Assembly (NCBI RefSeq): GCF_021496725.1
Contig: NZ_CP051215.1
Span: 680,500-744,499, forward strand
DNA length: 64,000 nucleotides
Reading direction: 5' to 3'
Source of the DNA: Spiroplasma platyhelix PALS-1
Lineage (GTDB): Bacteria; Bacillota_I; Bacilli_A; Mycoplasmatales; VBWQ01
Numbering within the stretch: the stretch's first letter is position 1; each line of letters begins with the position of its first letter. The notes beneath the pieces are model-generated. The model was not told the DNA's origin. It did not search any database and saw nothing but the letters and a program-made list of their open reading frames with translations. Both the position numbers and the translations under genes were made by a program. Shown here piece by piece: positions 13,801 to 23,599 of the stretch.

Positions 13801-15417
13801 GGTAACCAACTAGACATAAAACAAAACAAAACTGACAATGCATTAAACACAACAATTAAAACAGTTGTAGGAGCCATCAACGAAATTAAATCAATCAATG
13901 ACACTCAAACAACTGACATTGAATACATTAAAGAAAATTACCTTGAAAGTGTTGACGTTGAAGCAAAACAAGACAAAACTGATAATGGACTAAACACAAC
14001 AACCAAAACCGTTGTCGGAGCTATCAATGAAGTTAAATCAAACAGCGACAAACAAACTACAGCAATCGAACAAAACACAACTAACATTAGTGAAAACACA
14101 AAAAATATTCAACAAAATACAACAAACATCAACCAAAACACAACTAACATTAATCAAAATACAGTTAATATTAACCAAAACACTAATGACATTAATCAAA
14201 TCAAAACAGACTATGTTAAAGGTTCTGACCTAGGCAACCAACTAGACATAAAACAAAACAAAACTGACAATGCATTAAACACAACAATTAAAACAGTTGT
14301 AGGAGCTATCAATGAAGTTAAATCAAACAGCGACAAACAAACTACAGCAATCGAACAAAACACAACTAACATTAATCAAAATACAGTTAATATTAACCAA
14401 AACACTAATGACATTAATCAAATCAAAACAGACTATGTTAAAGGTTCTGACCTAGGCAACCAACTAGACATAAAACAAAACAAAACTGACAATGCATTAA
14501 ACACAACAATTAAAACAGTTGTAGGAGCCATCAACGAAATTAAATCAAACAGCGACAAACAAACTACAGCAATCGAACAAAACACAACAAACATCAACCA
14601 AAACACAACCAATATTACTAAAAACACTAGTGATATTAATGAAATCAAAACAGACTATGTTAAAGGTTCTGATCTAGGTAACCAACTAGACATAAAACAA
14701 AACAAAACTGACAATGCATTAAACACAACAATTAAAACAGTTGTAGGAGCCATCAACGAAGTTAAATCAAACAGCGACAAACAAACTACAGCAATCGAAC
14801 AAAATACTAAAGATCTAACTGATATTAAATCAGACTATGTTAAATCATCTGAGGTGAATGAAAAACAAAATGTCACAGATGATAATTTAGGAACAGAAGA
14901 TCTAACTATTGTTGGAGCCATAAATGAAATAAACGCTAAAAAAGTAAATTATGATGATTTCTCAATTTTTCAAGAAAGTGTCATACAGTATGAAACCATA
15001 ACAAACAATAGTTTAGAAAGTAAACAAACTAAAACTGATAAAGGATTAACAACAAATAATAAAACTATTGTTGGAGCTATCAACGAAATTAAAACAAATA
15101 TTTCAAGATGAACAAATGTGGGATTCAGCCAAAGTTCAAGATTCTTTAAATATGACTTAGCAAATAATCAAAAATATCGAGTTAGTTTCCATTGAAATTC
15201 TGTTGATGATACTACAAGTAAAATTTATAAAGAATTTATATGAACAGGAACTGATATGCCTTTAGAAACATATTTTGATGGTTTTAATGAAACAAATCCA
15301 GGACTAGGCAATGCTAATATCATTCAACTTACAGCTACAAATACAGGAATCACAATTCATGATAAAGCTGGTTCTTCAAAAGTTGGTAGAATTATAAGTC
15401 TAGAAGAAAGATTTTAA
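4801..15417 (+). CDS. giant fibre-like repeat protein, 3538 aa
   Basis: ATG at 4801 after AAGAGGAGAG; end TAA at 15415-15417. The only in-frame TGAs lie in the C-terminal domain (first at 15109) and read as Trp. Layout: residues 1-80, N-terminal domain shared with the protein at 3010; residues ~80-3430, close to 50 copies of a module with (K)TVVGAINE(I/V)K; residues ~3430-3538, a C-terminal domain shared with the protein ending at 2507 (TSKIYKEF-WTGT). Between the KTVVGAINE motifs are heptads such as NTTNINQ that place Asn at a core position, as in trimeric coiled-coil stalks. No Cys, no signal peptide and no membrane segment is visible. In phages the VGAINE module occurs in tail fibres; here it may form a very long surface or phage-derived fibre. 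Codon use in the repeats (AAC, ATC, GTC, GCC) is richer in C than in neighbouring genes. Confidence 0.9.
5041..14830 (+). repeat. coding tandem repeats of the giant protein
   Basis: Near-identical in-frame modules of several lengths make up the whole central part of the giant gene. The module lengths differ mainly by the number of 21-nt (7-residue) heptad units. Variants alternate between an SNSDKQTTAIEQNT type and an SINDTQT-DIEYIKENYLES type. Identity increases toward the 3' half, where whole groups of modules are duplicated. Array length may be unstable by recombination, and short-read assembly could collapse it. Confidence 0.9.
11808..14801 (+). repeat. 1497-bp higher-order duplication inside the repeat array
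   Basis: Blocks starting near 11808 recur 1497 bases (499 codons) later near 13305, and the module at 12083 recurs at 13580. Inside this, a 432-base spacing joins the modules at 13580 and 14012, and also those at 10808 and 11240. The offsets are multiples of three, so the frame is kept. This indicates recent duplication of groups of modules rather than of single units. Boundaries are approximate. Confidence 0.65.
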
Positions 15418-15460
15418 TTTATTAATAAATAAAATATTTTAAACTAAATAAATAAACTAA

Positions 15461-15494
15461 AAGCGTCATTGGCCACTCCAATGACGCTTTATTT
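15461..15494 (+). terminator. terminator after the giant gene
   Basis: A 12-bp stem (AAGCGTCATTGG with its complement at 15478-15489) around a short loop, followed by TATTTT. It lies 44 bases downstream of the stop at 15417 and separates the fibre gene from the transposase gene. Confidence 0.85.
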
Positions 15495-15546
15495 TAAAAC
15501 TAATTTATGCTTATATATATGGAAGGGAGTAAAGAGAGGGGATAAA

Positions 15547-16770
15547 ATGAGTTCAATTATTGAAAATCATCTTAACTTTTATGAAAAACAAAATAAGAAA
15601 ATCTTTAACTATGCACTATTACAATTAAAACAAGAATATGAAAATAAAGATAAAGAAATTTTTAACTCAAATTGAAGAAAAGAAAATGGCTATATTCCAC
15701 ATGGTGTAAGAAAAAGAACGCTGATAACAATTTTTGGAAAAGTAACATACAAGCGACATCGTTACTTAATTTGAAATAAAAATCACTATCAGTTTACTTA
15801 TCTTTCTGACATCGCTCTTGGAATTAAAAAGTATCAAAGAGTAACTACTCACCTACATATTAAAATTCTTTCCTTAATCGCTCAAGGAAAACGCTATCAA
15901 GATATTTTAGATTGCTTTCCAACAGCAAATCTTACCATCAATACTATCAGTAACCTCATCAATCGCACTAAAATTGATTCTTTAGACGAAATCATTGCTA
16001 AAAAAGTCACACCAATTAAATTAGACAAATACTTATATGTAAATATTGATGATACATTTTTAAATTTAAAAGAAAACAACAAAAAACAACAATTTCGAAT
16101 TAGAGTTGTTTTGTTTCATACTGGTTATGATCTAGAAAAATCAAAAGATAATAAAAAAATTTTAAAGAATTCAAAAATATATGTTTTTCTTACTAAAAAA
16201 GAAGAACGAATCAACACAAAAGCATTTTTTGAAAAAATTCAAAAAATTGCTAGCAATTTTTACAGCAATAGCAAACAAACTAAAGTAATCATCAGTGGTG
16301 ATGGTGCCCCTTGAATTAGGAATTCTCAAAAATATTGGCCTAATAGTGTCTACATTCTTGATCGGTTCCACACAGTTAGAAAAATAAGACAATTATTTAA
16401 TCCTAACAACCGAAATTTGCAACCAATTTATGAAACTTTAAGATTTCTATTTTTTAATGGTGACTACCAGGCAATGATTCAAACTTTATCTGACTTATGA
16501 TTTCATGATAACTATAAAAATTTAAAATTAAAACAATTAAAATACTATCTAATTAATAATGAAAAAAGTCAAGGAATCAGTAATCAGAATCAGAATTTTA
16601 ATATTGGGTGTAATATTGAAAGTACAATATCTCATCATGTTAAATCATTATTAGGTTATGGATCAAAAGCATTTAGTAAGAATACTTATTTGAAAATCCT
16701 AACTTTACATATTGCTGACTTTAATGGAATCAACATAAATGAGCTGCTAAAAGAAAACTTTATTAATTAA
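15547..16770 (+). CDS. ISLre2 / UPF0236 family transposase, 407 aa
   Basis: ATG at 15547 after a GAGAGGGG ribosome site; TGA reads as Trp several times; stop TAA at 16768-16770. The family pattern is visible: an N-terminal HGVRKRTL(I)-TIFGKVTYKRHRY segment, VNIDD near residue 167, SGDGAPWI and ILDRFH in the centre, and IESTISHHVKSLLGYGSKAFS near the C terminus. This agrees with the ISLre2 group common in Spiroplasma genomes. The reading frame is full length with no frameshift, so the enzyme may be active. I could not define terminal inverted repeats or a target duplication by eye. The insertion lies directly 3' of the giant fibre gene. Confidence 0.85.
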
Positions 16771-16933
16771 AATATTTTAAATTATCATTTTACATGACAA
16801 AAAAATAATTAGTATTATAATGTAAGAGAATTTAAGGCTTAAGAAAAATTATTCTTATCTACCAAAATAAAAAGCCTATCGTTATCTTAAAAATTATCTA
16901 ATATTTATTTCCATGAATAAAAAACATAATAAA
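16771..16933. other. intergenic, no gene seen
   Basis: AT-rich sequence between the transposase stop and the nusG terminator. A TATAAT-like hexamer is present near 16813 but no coding frame follows it. The right end of the insertion element probably lies here. Confidence 0.5.
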
Positions 16934-16966
16934 AAAACCTTTTTAATTAAAAATTAAAAAGGTTTT
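16931..16966 (-). terminator. terminator of the rpmG-secE-nusG operon
   Basis: A 15-bp perfect stem (arms 16934-16948 and 16952-16966) with a 3-base loop and a T tract on the minus strand, 11 bases beyond the nusG stop codon. Confidence 0.9.
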
Positions 16967-16976
16967 CAATCAGCAA

Positions 16977-17597
16977 TTAAGAAGAAACTTTTTTGCAACA
17001 AACGTATTCTACTTTTACTGGTGTAGAACGACCAAAGAAATCGATATTAACTGTAGCTACACCCTTATCATCATCTAATTGACCAACTTGACCTTCATGA
17101 CCTTTTAAAGCTCCTGAAATAATATGAACATAATCATTCAAGTCAAAATCACGTTCTTCACTTTTATCTTTCTTAACAATAGGTTCTTTTTTAACTTGTT
17201 TGTTATCACGATACAACATTGTGTTAACTTCTTTTTCTGAGAGTGGAAGTGGCTTAATTCCTCGGCCACTAGATCCAATAAATCCAGTTACCCCCGGAGT
17301 ATTACGAACATCGTATCAAGTTTCATCAGTCATAATCATATTAATAAAAATGTAACCTGGGAAAACATTTTTTGTTTCTGGTTTTTTATCTTTATTAAGT
17401 ATTACTTCTTCAACGATTTTGATGTCAAAAATTTTGTCTTTCAGATTTAAAGTTTCAATTTTTTGCTTTAAATCTTCATAAACTCTTCTTTCATGACCTT
17501 TGTTACAGTTAATAACATATCATTGTGCGTGTTGTTTTAATTCTTCTAATTCTTGAGAATTATCAATATCTTTGATATCTTCATCTTTTTTGTTCAT
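16977..17597 (-). CDS. nusG: transcription termination/antitermination protein NusG
   Basis: 206 residues, ATG at 17597 preceded by GGAGATG. An acidic N-terminal extension of ~25 residues precedes the NGN domain (QHAQWYVINCNKGHERRVYEDL, FPGYIFINMIMTDETWYDVR, GVTGFIGS), followed by a C-terminal KOW domain (DYVHIISGALKGHEGQVGQL). Binds RNA polymerase and modulates elongation and Rho-type events, and may couple transcription to the ribosome. It follows secE by 26 bases in the standard secE-nusG order. The GKGIKPL-type loop and the KOW glycine are intact. Confidence 0.95.
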
Positions 17598-17623
17598 TAT
17601 TTGTAAACATCTCCATTTTTAAT

Positions 17624-18070
17624 TTAAGTAATTCTAGCAATTCTAAACAGTTCTATTAACCCTCAATCAAGTAAAGCAAATAAGCCTGCAAAAAAAGCAA
17701 TAAATAAAACTGTAATTCAAAATTTTCTATTTAATTCTTTTCTTGGTGTTCATCTAGTTCTTCTAACTTCTCTAGACAAATATAAGAAGAAATACTTATG
17801 ATAAGTTTTTGCTTCTTTACGATAAAAATATTTTTCTTCTGCTGTTCGTTCTTTTTTTTGTTTTTCTCATATTGCATTCATATCAACAATTTTAGTTTTG
17901 TCAATTTTGCTAGGATCAAATTTTTCATAATTAGATCTAGATTTTCTAAATTTTAAAGGTTTAACTTTTCTTAAAAAATTAAATTTATTTTTTAGTAATT
18001 CAATCTTCTCTTGATTTATTTGTGGTTTTTCTTCTTTAACTTCTTCGTTATCCTTTGATTTTTTCCCCAC
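17624..18070 (-). CDS. secE: preprotein translocase subunit SecE
   Basis: 148 residues from a GTG start at 18070, with AGGAGG placed 9 bases upstream. A long charged N-terminal half (Lys/Glu-rich) precedes the SecE core: a REVRRTRWTPRKEL amphipathic segment and one C-terminal transmembrane helix (ITVLFIAFFAGLFALLDWGL). SecE stabilises SecY in the membrane channel. The N-terminal extension of about 90 residues is longer than in Bacillus but usual in mollicutes. Sits between rpmG and nusG in the universal order. Confidence 0.9.
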
Positions 18071-18081
18071 AATAAACCCTC

Positions 18082-18231
18082 CTATCTAGATTCCTTATGC
18101 AAAGTATGCTTCTTGCAATGAGGACAAAATTTCATCAATTCTAATCTTGTCTTATGATTGAGTTTATTTTTATAATTATGATAGTTTCTATTCAAACAAA
18201 CTGTACAAATTAAAATTACTTTATCACTCAT
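18082..18231 (-). CDS. rpmG: 50S ribosomal protein bL33
   Basis: 49 residues, ATG at 18231 after TAGGAG. Shows the two zinc-type Cys pairs (CTVC and CPHC) and the conserved [10 protein letters not shown] pattern of L33. It heads the rpmG-secE-nusG operon behind a consensus promoter. The C+ (Cys-containing) form is present, consistent with zinc binding. Confidence 0.93.
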   Translation of the reverse strand: MSDKVILICTVCLNRNYHNYKNKLNHKTRLELMKFCPHCKKHTLHKESR

Positions 18232-18256
18232 TTTTGCTCCTAAAAATCACTTTTTA

Positions 18257-18285
18257 ATTATATTATTAATTAAAATAACTGTCAA
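18257..18285 (-). promoter_or_regulatory. consensus sigma-A promoter of rpmG-secE-nusG
   Basis: On the minus strand TTGACA (18280-18285) and TATAAT (18257-18262) are separated by exactly 17 bases, 26 bases upstream of the rpmG start codon. Confidence 0.88.
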
Positions 18286-18346
18286 TTTAATTATATTTAA
18301 TTAGAAAAACCTATTATAATAAAAGAAAAATAAAAAGGCAACACTA

Positions 18347-18925
18347 ATGAAAATAAATATTCATACTCTTACTATCAATAGTTTCTTACTTAGCATCTTT
18401 TTACTTTTCACTTTAGTGCCATGATTAGGGTATTTGCCACTTGGAATATTTAAAATTACTTTAATGCCAATCTTATTTTTAGTCAGTCTAGAAGTTTTTA
18501 ATTTAACAACAAAAACAAATTTAATTAGTTGTGGAATTTTATATGGTTTTTTATTTGGTCTTTCTTCTTTAATCCAATCAGTTTTATATCCATCTGCTAC
18601 GGCGTTTATTTTCATCAACCCTTTATTTTCAATTGTTCCAAGAATTTTAATGGGTACTATTACTGGGTTGATTGCTTTTAGCATTAAAAATGTCAATTTT
18701 AATTCGTTAATCGAAAAGTTTTTTTTATGTTTTATTGCTACAACTTTCAATACATTATTTGTTTTTCTTTTTGTTTACAATCTTGGACCAATAATTTATT
18801 CTGATCAAAACGAACTCTTTGAAATATTTAGTTGAATGATTTTACTTACTAATTATTTGCCAGAATTAATTCTTACTGCTTTAATATTTCCTCCAATTGC
18901 CTTAGCGCTAAAAAGAATTTATTAA
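18347..18925 (+). CDS. ECF-type transporter substrate-binding (S) component
   Basis: 192 residues, ATG at 18347 behind AAAGGCA. Five to six hydrophobic segments with the features of ECF S components: ILYGFLFGLSSLIQS and, later, a Gly-Thr-Ile-Thr-Gly segment. These proteins bind a vitamin or trace compound and dock on the shared EcfT/EcfAA' module, which is not in this window. The substrate cannot be read from the sequence. The gene diverges from rpmG and converges with rarA, whose stop codon lies one base away. A TATTATAAT hexamer at 18311-18319 is a likely -10 site. Confidence 0.75.
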
Positions 18926-18926
18926 A

Positions 18927-20159
18927 TTAATTTATTTTATTAGTAAACTGCTGATACAATTGATTAATTTTTTTCTCATAAAGACTAGTATCTTTAGGCA
19001 CATAATAACTAACATTCACTAACTCATCTGGTAGATATTGTTGCTTAACATATGAATTTTTAAAGTTTGGCGGATACTTGTAATTCTTTTTCTTACTTAT
19101 TGAAACACCACTTCTTAAATAATCTGGAATTGGATAAATTTTACCATCTAAAACATCTTGATAGGCTTTTTGAATTGCTTGATTAGTACTATTTGATTTT
19201 TCACTTAATGCCATTTCAACAACTGCAAGACCTAAAGGAATTATTCCTTCAGGCATGCCAATTTGTCTAAACGCAGCAATAGCTCCTTGTACTCTCAAAC
19301 AAACAGCAGGATTACCCAAAGCAATATCTTCATAAGCAATAATTAGCATTCTTCTTAACAATGCTTCATAATCACCACTAGCTAACAATCTTGCTAGATA
19401 ATAAATAGCTGCATCAACATCGCTACCACGAATTGATTTCTGCAATGCTGATTTCAAGTCATGATGCTCGTTGCCTTCTTTAAAGTTTCAAGAACTAGCT
19501 TTTGGAACAATATTACTAATTAATTTAATGTCAATTTTAGTTTTTGGATATAAGTTATTACTTAGTTCTAAAATATTGATTGCTACACGTAAATCTCCAC
19601 TAGCTAAAGTACAAATCATTTTTAAAGCTTGATCAGTGATGTTAAGTTTAAAAATTTTATTTTCTTTAATTACTCTTTTTAATCCAATAAACATTTCACC
19701 ATCACTAATTGGTTTTAATTCTACAATTAAACATCGACTTCTTAAAGCAGGGTTAACAACAAAATAAGGATTCTCACTAGTACATGCAATTAAAGTAAAA
19801 GTTCCTTGCTCTAAATATTGCAAAAGCAAATCTTGACGATCACGATTCATTCTTTGAATTTCTTCAATAATTAATAAATAATTTTTTTCTTTCTTTGCTA
19901 AGTTAAAGATTTTTTCTAAGTCTTGCTTCTTATCAATTGCAGCATTAAAAACAGCAAAAGGAATTTTTAGTTCTTGCGCAATCACTTGTGCTAGAGAAGT
20001 TTTTCCTGTTCCTGGTAAACCATGTAAAACTAATGATGGTAAAAATTGTTTTTCAATAATTTTAAAAATCACACCATTTTCTGAATTAACCAAATGAGTT
20101 TGACCAATGACATCAGTTAAAGTTTTTGGTCTTAAAATTGTTGCTAATGGTTCTAACAT
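18927..20159 (-). CDS. rarA: replication-associated recombination protein RarA (MgsA) AAA+ ATPase
   Basis: 410 residues with one internal TGA (Trp). Walker A GLPGTGKTS near residue 47; Walker B reads IIEEIQR with Glu where most relatives have Asp; sensor 1 CTSENPYF; arginine finger ALRSRC. The C-terminal half (IRGSDVDAAIYYLARLLASGD, EDIALGNP) is the tetramerisation domain of the MgsA/WRNIP1 family. Acts at stalled replication forks. It lies between the sigH-like gene and the ECF gene, an insertion relative to Bacillus order, and starts 20 bases after the sigH-like stop. Confidence 0.93.
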
Positions 20160-20179
20160 TTTTCTACTCCTACTTATCT

Positions 20180-20740
20180 TTATATCCTATTAAGATTTTT
20201 TAATTTTCAAGTTGCTCTTTGAAAAGCATTATCAATCTGTTTATAAGTTAAATTTAATTTTGCCATAATTTCTTGATTAGAATAGCCTTGATATTTTAAT
20301 TGTAAAACATTTTGCTCATAAAAACTTAATTTTAAATTGCTATCGTTAATTAAATTCGAATAATCATCTTGAATGAAATGATTTTGAAAACTTAAATTCC
20401 TATTGAAAAAATAATCTTGGTCGGTTAGTGCTGTGTTTAAAATTTGATGATTCTTATTTAAATACTTTTTTAAATATTTTAATATCCCTCAATTTAAATT
20501 AGTTAACAAAAAATTTTTAAAACTTTTATTTTTCTTAACTTGAAAATTAAAAACACTTTGATAAAAAATCAAATAAGTAACACTTTCTAAATCACTTAAT
20601 TCTAAAGGTACAGAAAAAAATTTCCTAAAGGTTTTTCTTGTCAGAACCAAGATAATATTTTGATACTTTTGATACAAAAAATTAAATGCTCATTGATTCT
20701 GAGCAATAAGATACAAATAAAGTAATTCTTCATCACTCAT
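20180..20740 (-). CDS. sigH: RNA polymerase sigma factor, SigH-like
   Basis: 186 residues, ATG at 20740 with AGGAAG upstream, three TGA codons read as Trp, stop at 20180-20182. The N terminus has a region-2-like helix (ELLYLYLIAQNQWAFNFLYQKYQ) and the C terminus a region-4 helix-turn-helix (YEQNVLQLKYQGYSNQEIMAKLNLTYKQIDNAFQRATWKLK). Weakly conserved, but its position after cysS and rlmB and before rpmG-secE-nusG is exactly that of Bacillus sigH. In relatives SigH drives stage-specific or competence genes; the regulon here is unknown. Confidence 0.8.
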
Positions 20741-20820
20741 AATCTTACTTCCTTTCTATCTTAATAATTAAGATAAACCAGAAAGCAAAAATTTTTGATT
20801 TTTATCAAATATTTGTATGA

Positions 20821-21546
20821 TTATTTTGTTTTTAAATAAATATTATTAGCAATAATCCCACAAGCTACACTAGCATTAAAAGATTCAATTTTTTCACTCA
20901 TTGGAATTGCAACAACATAATCAGCTTTTTTTAAAATGTTATTGCTTACACCTTCACCTTCGCTACCAATAATTAATGCTAAGTGATGATCGTATTTTAA
21001 ATCTTGATAGTTCACCGCTTGATCATTCTTATCTGCTGCTAGCATTCAAAAATGCTTTTGTTGTAAGAAATTAATTGTGTTGCTAAGATTACTAACTTGA
21101 CAAATTGGAACAACACTTAATGCACCTGCTGCTGCCTTAGCAACTGTACTATTGACTTGCACTTGATTGCGACTTAAAATTACAACACAATCGAAATCAT
21201 TACCTGCTGCAATTCGCAACATTGATCCAAAATTATGAGGATCAGTAATTTTGTCACAAACTAAAAAACGATAAAATTTATGCTTTGGTGCTCGATTGAA
21301 AATTTCATCAAGTTCAAAGTAACGATAGTCTGCAACTTGCAAACAAATATTTTGATGTTTTGTTGTTTTTAATAAATTATTCATTTTTTCTAAACTAATA
21401 TATTCAAAAGGAATATTTAATTTTTTTAATTTTACAAGTAATTCTGAATGCTTCTTTGCAACAAGCAAAACTTTTTTTGCTTTCACTAATGAATCTTTTT
21501 CTAAAGACATTAAAACTGGATGATAGCCATAGATATATGAGAACAT
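20821..21546 (-). CDS. rlmB: 23S rRNA (guanosine 2'-O) methyltransferase, SpoU/TrmH family
   Basis: 241 residues with one TGA (Trp). An N-terminal L30e-like substrate domain (YIYGYHPVLMSL) is followed by the SPOUT knot: motif 1 TDPHNFGSMLRIAAG, motif 2 IIGSEGEGVSNN, motif 3 IPMSEKIESFNASVA. The family methylates a ribose in 23S rRNA (G2251 for RlmB). Starts 15 bases after cysS in the order known from Bacillus (cysS-mrnC-rlmB-...-sigH). No mrnC-like mini-RNase III gene lies between them here. Confidence 0.9.
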
Positions 21547-21561
21547 ATTTTTTTCCTTTAA

Positions 21562-22902
21562 TTAATTTTTTGGTAGAATTCCTAAATTTTGTAACTCAGA
21601 ACGAACTAAGTCGGCTTTTTTGAAATCCTTTTTAACTTTTAATTCTTCTCATTCTTTAATTTTTGCTTTGATTTCTTCTGAATAGTTGCCAAATTCAAAA
21701 TTGAATCCTAAAATTTCCAAAGCAAAAACTAAAGTACTGAAAATATTTTGATTGTCAGTGCTAAAATCTTTCTTATTTAATGCTTGATTTAAATCTTTAA
21801 TCATATTACTAATTACTGCAAAAGTATTAGTTGTGTTAATATTATCACTTAAATATGTAACTATTGATTGGTAGTAAGATTCATGATATTGTTTTTGTTG
21901 AATTTCAATTTCACTAACAAAAGTATTATAACTTCATAATTGTAAAAATCCATGATATTTTTTAATTGTGCTAACTGCTTCAATAATTAACTGTTCAGTA
22001 AAGTCAATCGGTTGCTGATGATCATGGTTTAAAATTAAGTAACGTAAAACAAAAGGATGATACTGCTGACAAAAATCCTTAACTAAAATAACATTGTTTA
22101 ATGATTTTGACATTTTTTCACTTGCTAAATTTATATGACCATTATGTCATCAAATATTTGCTAATTCTTGATTAGTAGCAGCTAAAAATTGTGCTCTTTC
22201 ATTTTCATGATGAGGAAATTTTAAATCAATTCCTCCTCCATGTAAGTTAATTGTCTTACCAGCAAATTCTTTATTGATGAACACCACACATTCTGTGTGC
22301 CAACCTGGTCGACCCTTACCTCAAGGACTTTCTCAATTTATTCCAACTTTAGTATCTTTTCATAAAGCAAAATCAAAAGCTGAAACTTTATTTTCTTTGT
22401 TACTAATTCTAGCATTAGGCATCAATTCATTTGGATTTTTATTAGATAAAGTACCATAACTTGAAATCTTATCAACTTGAAAGTAAACATCACTACCTGC
22501 AACATAAGCATATTTTTTAGTAACCAGTTCTTCAATAAATTTAATATTCTCAGGAATAAAATCAGTTACTTTAGGCATTTTTTTTGGAATTAGAATATTT
22601 AGCATTTTTAAATCTGCTAAATAAGCTTGCAAATATTTTTCACTTAATTCTGATTCTGTTACTTGCTCTTTTTCTGCTTGATGGATAATCTTATCATCAA
22701 TATCAGTAATATTATGAACATAGTTAACTTGAAACTCTTGATGAAGTAACAAACGATGCAAAACATCCAACACTAAAACCGGTCTAATATTTCCAATGTG
22801 GATATAATTGTAAACAGTTGGTCCACATAAATATAAATCAACAATTTTATTAGTTGTTAATTCTTTTTTTGTTTTTGACATACTATCAAAAATTTTAATC
22901 AT
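21562..22902 (-). CDS. cysS: cysteinyl-tRNA synthetase
   Basis: 446 residues, in-frame TGA codons as Trp. Class I signature HIGN (YIHIGNIRP), zinc ligands in LCGPT, WHTECV and HHENE, and KMSKS within [10 protein letters not shown]. Charges tRNA-Cys in the cytoplasm. Its ATG overlaps the last 8 bases of the upstream ECF gene, implying translational coupling. Length is normal for the family. Confidence 0.97.
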
Positions 22903-23596
22903 TCATGTCTCCTTCTTGTTCTATTTGTAAATTTAAATTTTTATCTTTTTTTCTTTCTGGCTGATAAATCTTAGTATTTAAACTAATGCTATTAGTAAAT
23001 ATACGATATACAACCACTAATGCCAACCCATTAACTGTAAGATCAAGTGGATATTTAATAATTCTTGGCAAATATAATACTCATCATCCATCATTTAAGT
23101 TATACATATATTTTAGAACAATTGGATTAATTCCGGTAATTAATAATAATGTAAAAGCATATGTTAGAACTAAATAAAAATAAGTTGTTCACTTACTAGT
23201 ATAAATTTTACTAAGCAATCTAACAAGATAATAAGGTAAGATACATCAAAGAATACTTGTTAGAGTAAAAAATAAAATTGTTGCTCCTGAACTAAAAATA
23301 ATTAGTCCTAAAAAATCTGCTGCAATTCCTGCTAAAAATCCTAATGCTCCTCCAGCAAAAAAACCAATTAAAACTAGAGCAAAGTTTCCAAGCTTAATTT
23401 CAAAGATAACTGAATGTAAAAAAACTTTTGTTATTGTATTTAAAGCAACTGCTATAGCAACTAAGATTGCTGCTAACACAATTGATTTAATGTTTTGTAA
23501 GTCAGATCTAAAATTTTTATGATCCAAAATGATAATTAAAAGAAAAATAAATAAGATTATCAACCCTGAAGCAAGATTCAACCATAAAAAAACCAT
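22895..23596 (-). CDS. ECF transporter S component, folate-family-like
   Basis: 233 residues with six predicted membrane helices. The core AAILVAIAVALNT, the ALVLIGFFAGGALGFLAGIAADFLG segment and the SILWCILPYYLVRLL helix are typical of the FolT-type family of ECF substrate-binding subunits. The start ATG (23596) is four bases past the folC stop, and its 3' end overlaps cysS. With folC and a second S component at 24751-25674 next door, folate or a related pteridine is the likely ligand, but this is inferred from context. Confidence 0.75.
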
Positions 23597-23599
23597 TGA

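Noticed and set aside
5160..14648. Dozens of 60-73 residue frames on both strands inside the repeat gene
   Set aside because: They recur with the repeat period, lack ribosome sites and are shadows of the repeated codons of the giant gene.
1..15417. Complete prophage
   Set aside because: Only fibre-like genes are visible; no capsid, terminase, portal, integrase or lysis genes are in the window. A locus reaching left of the window cannot be excluded.
15547..16770. Broken transposase
   Set aside because: Interrupting TGA codons are Trp; the frame is full length.
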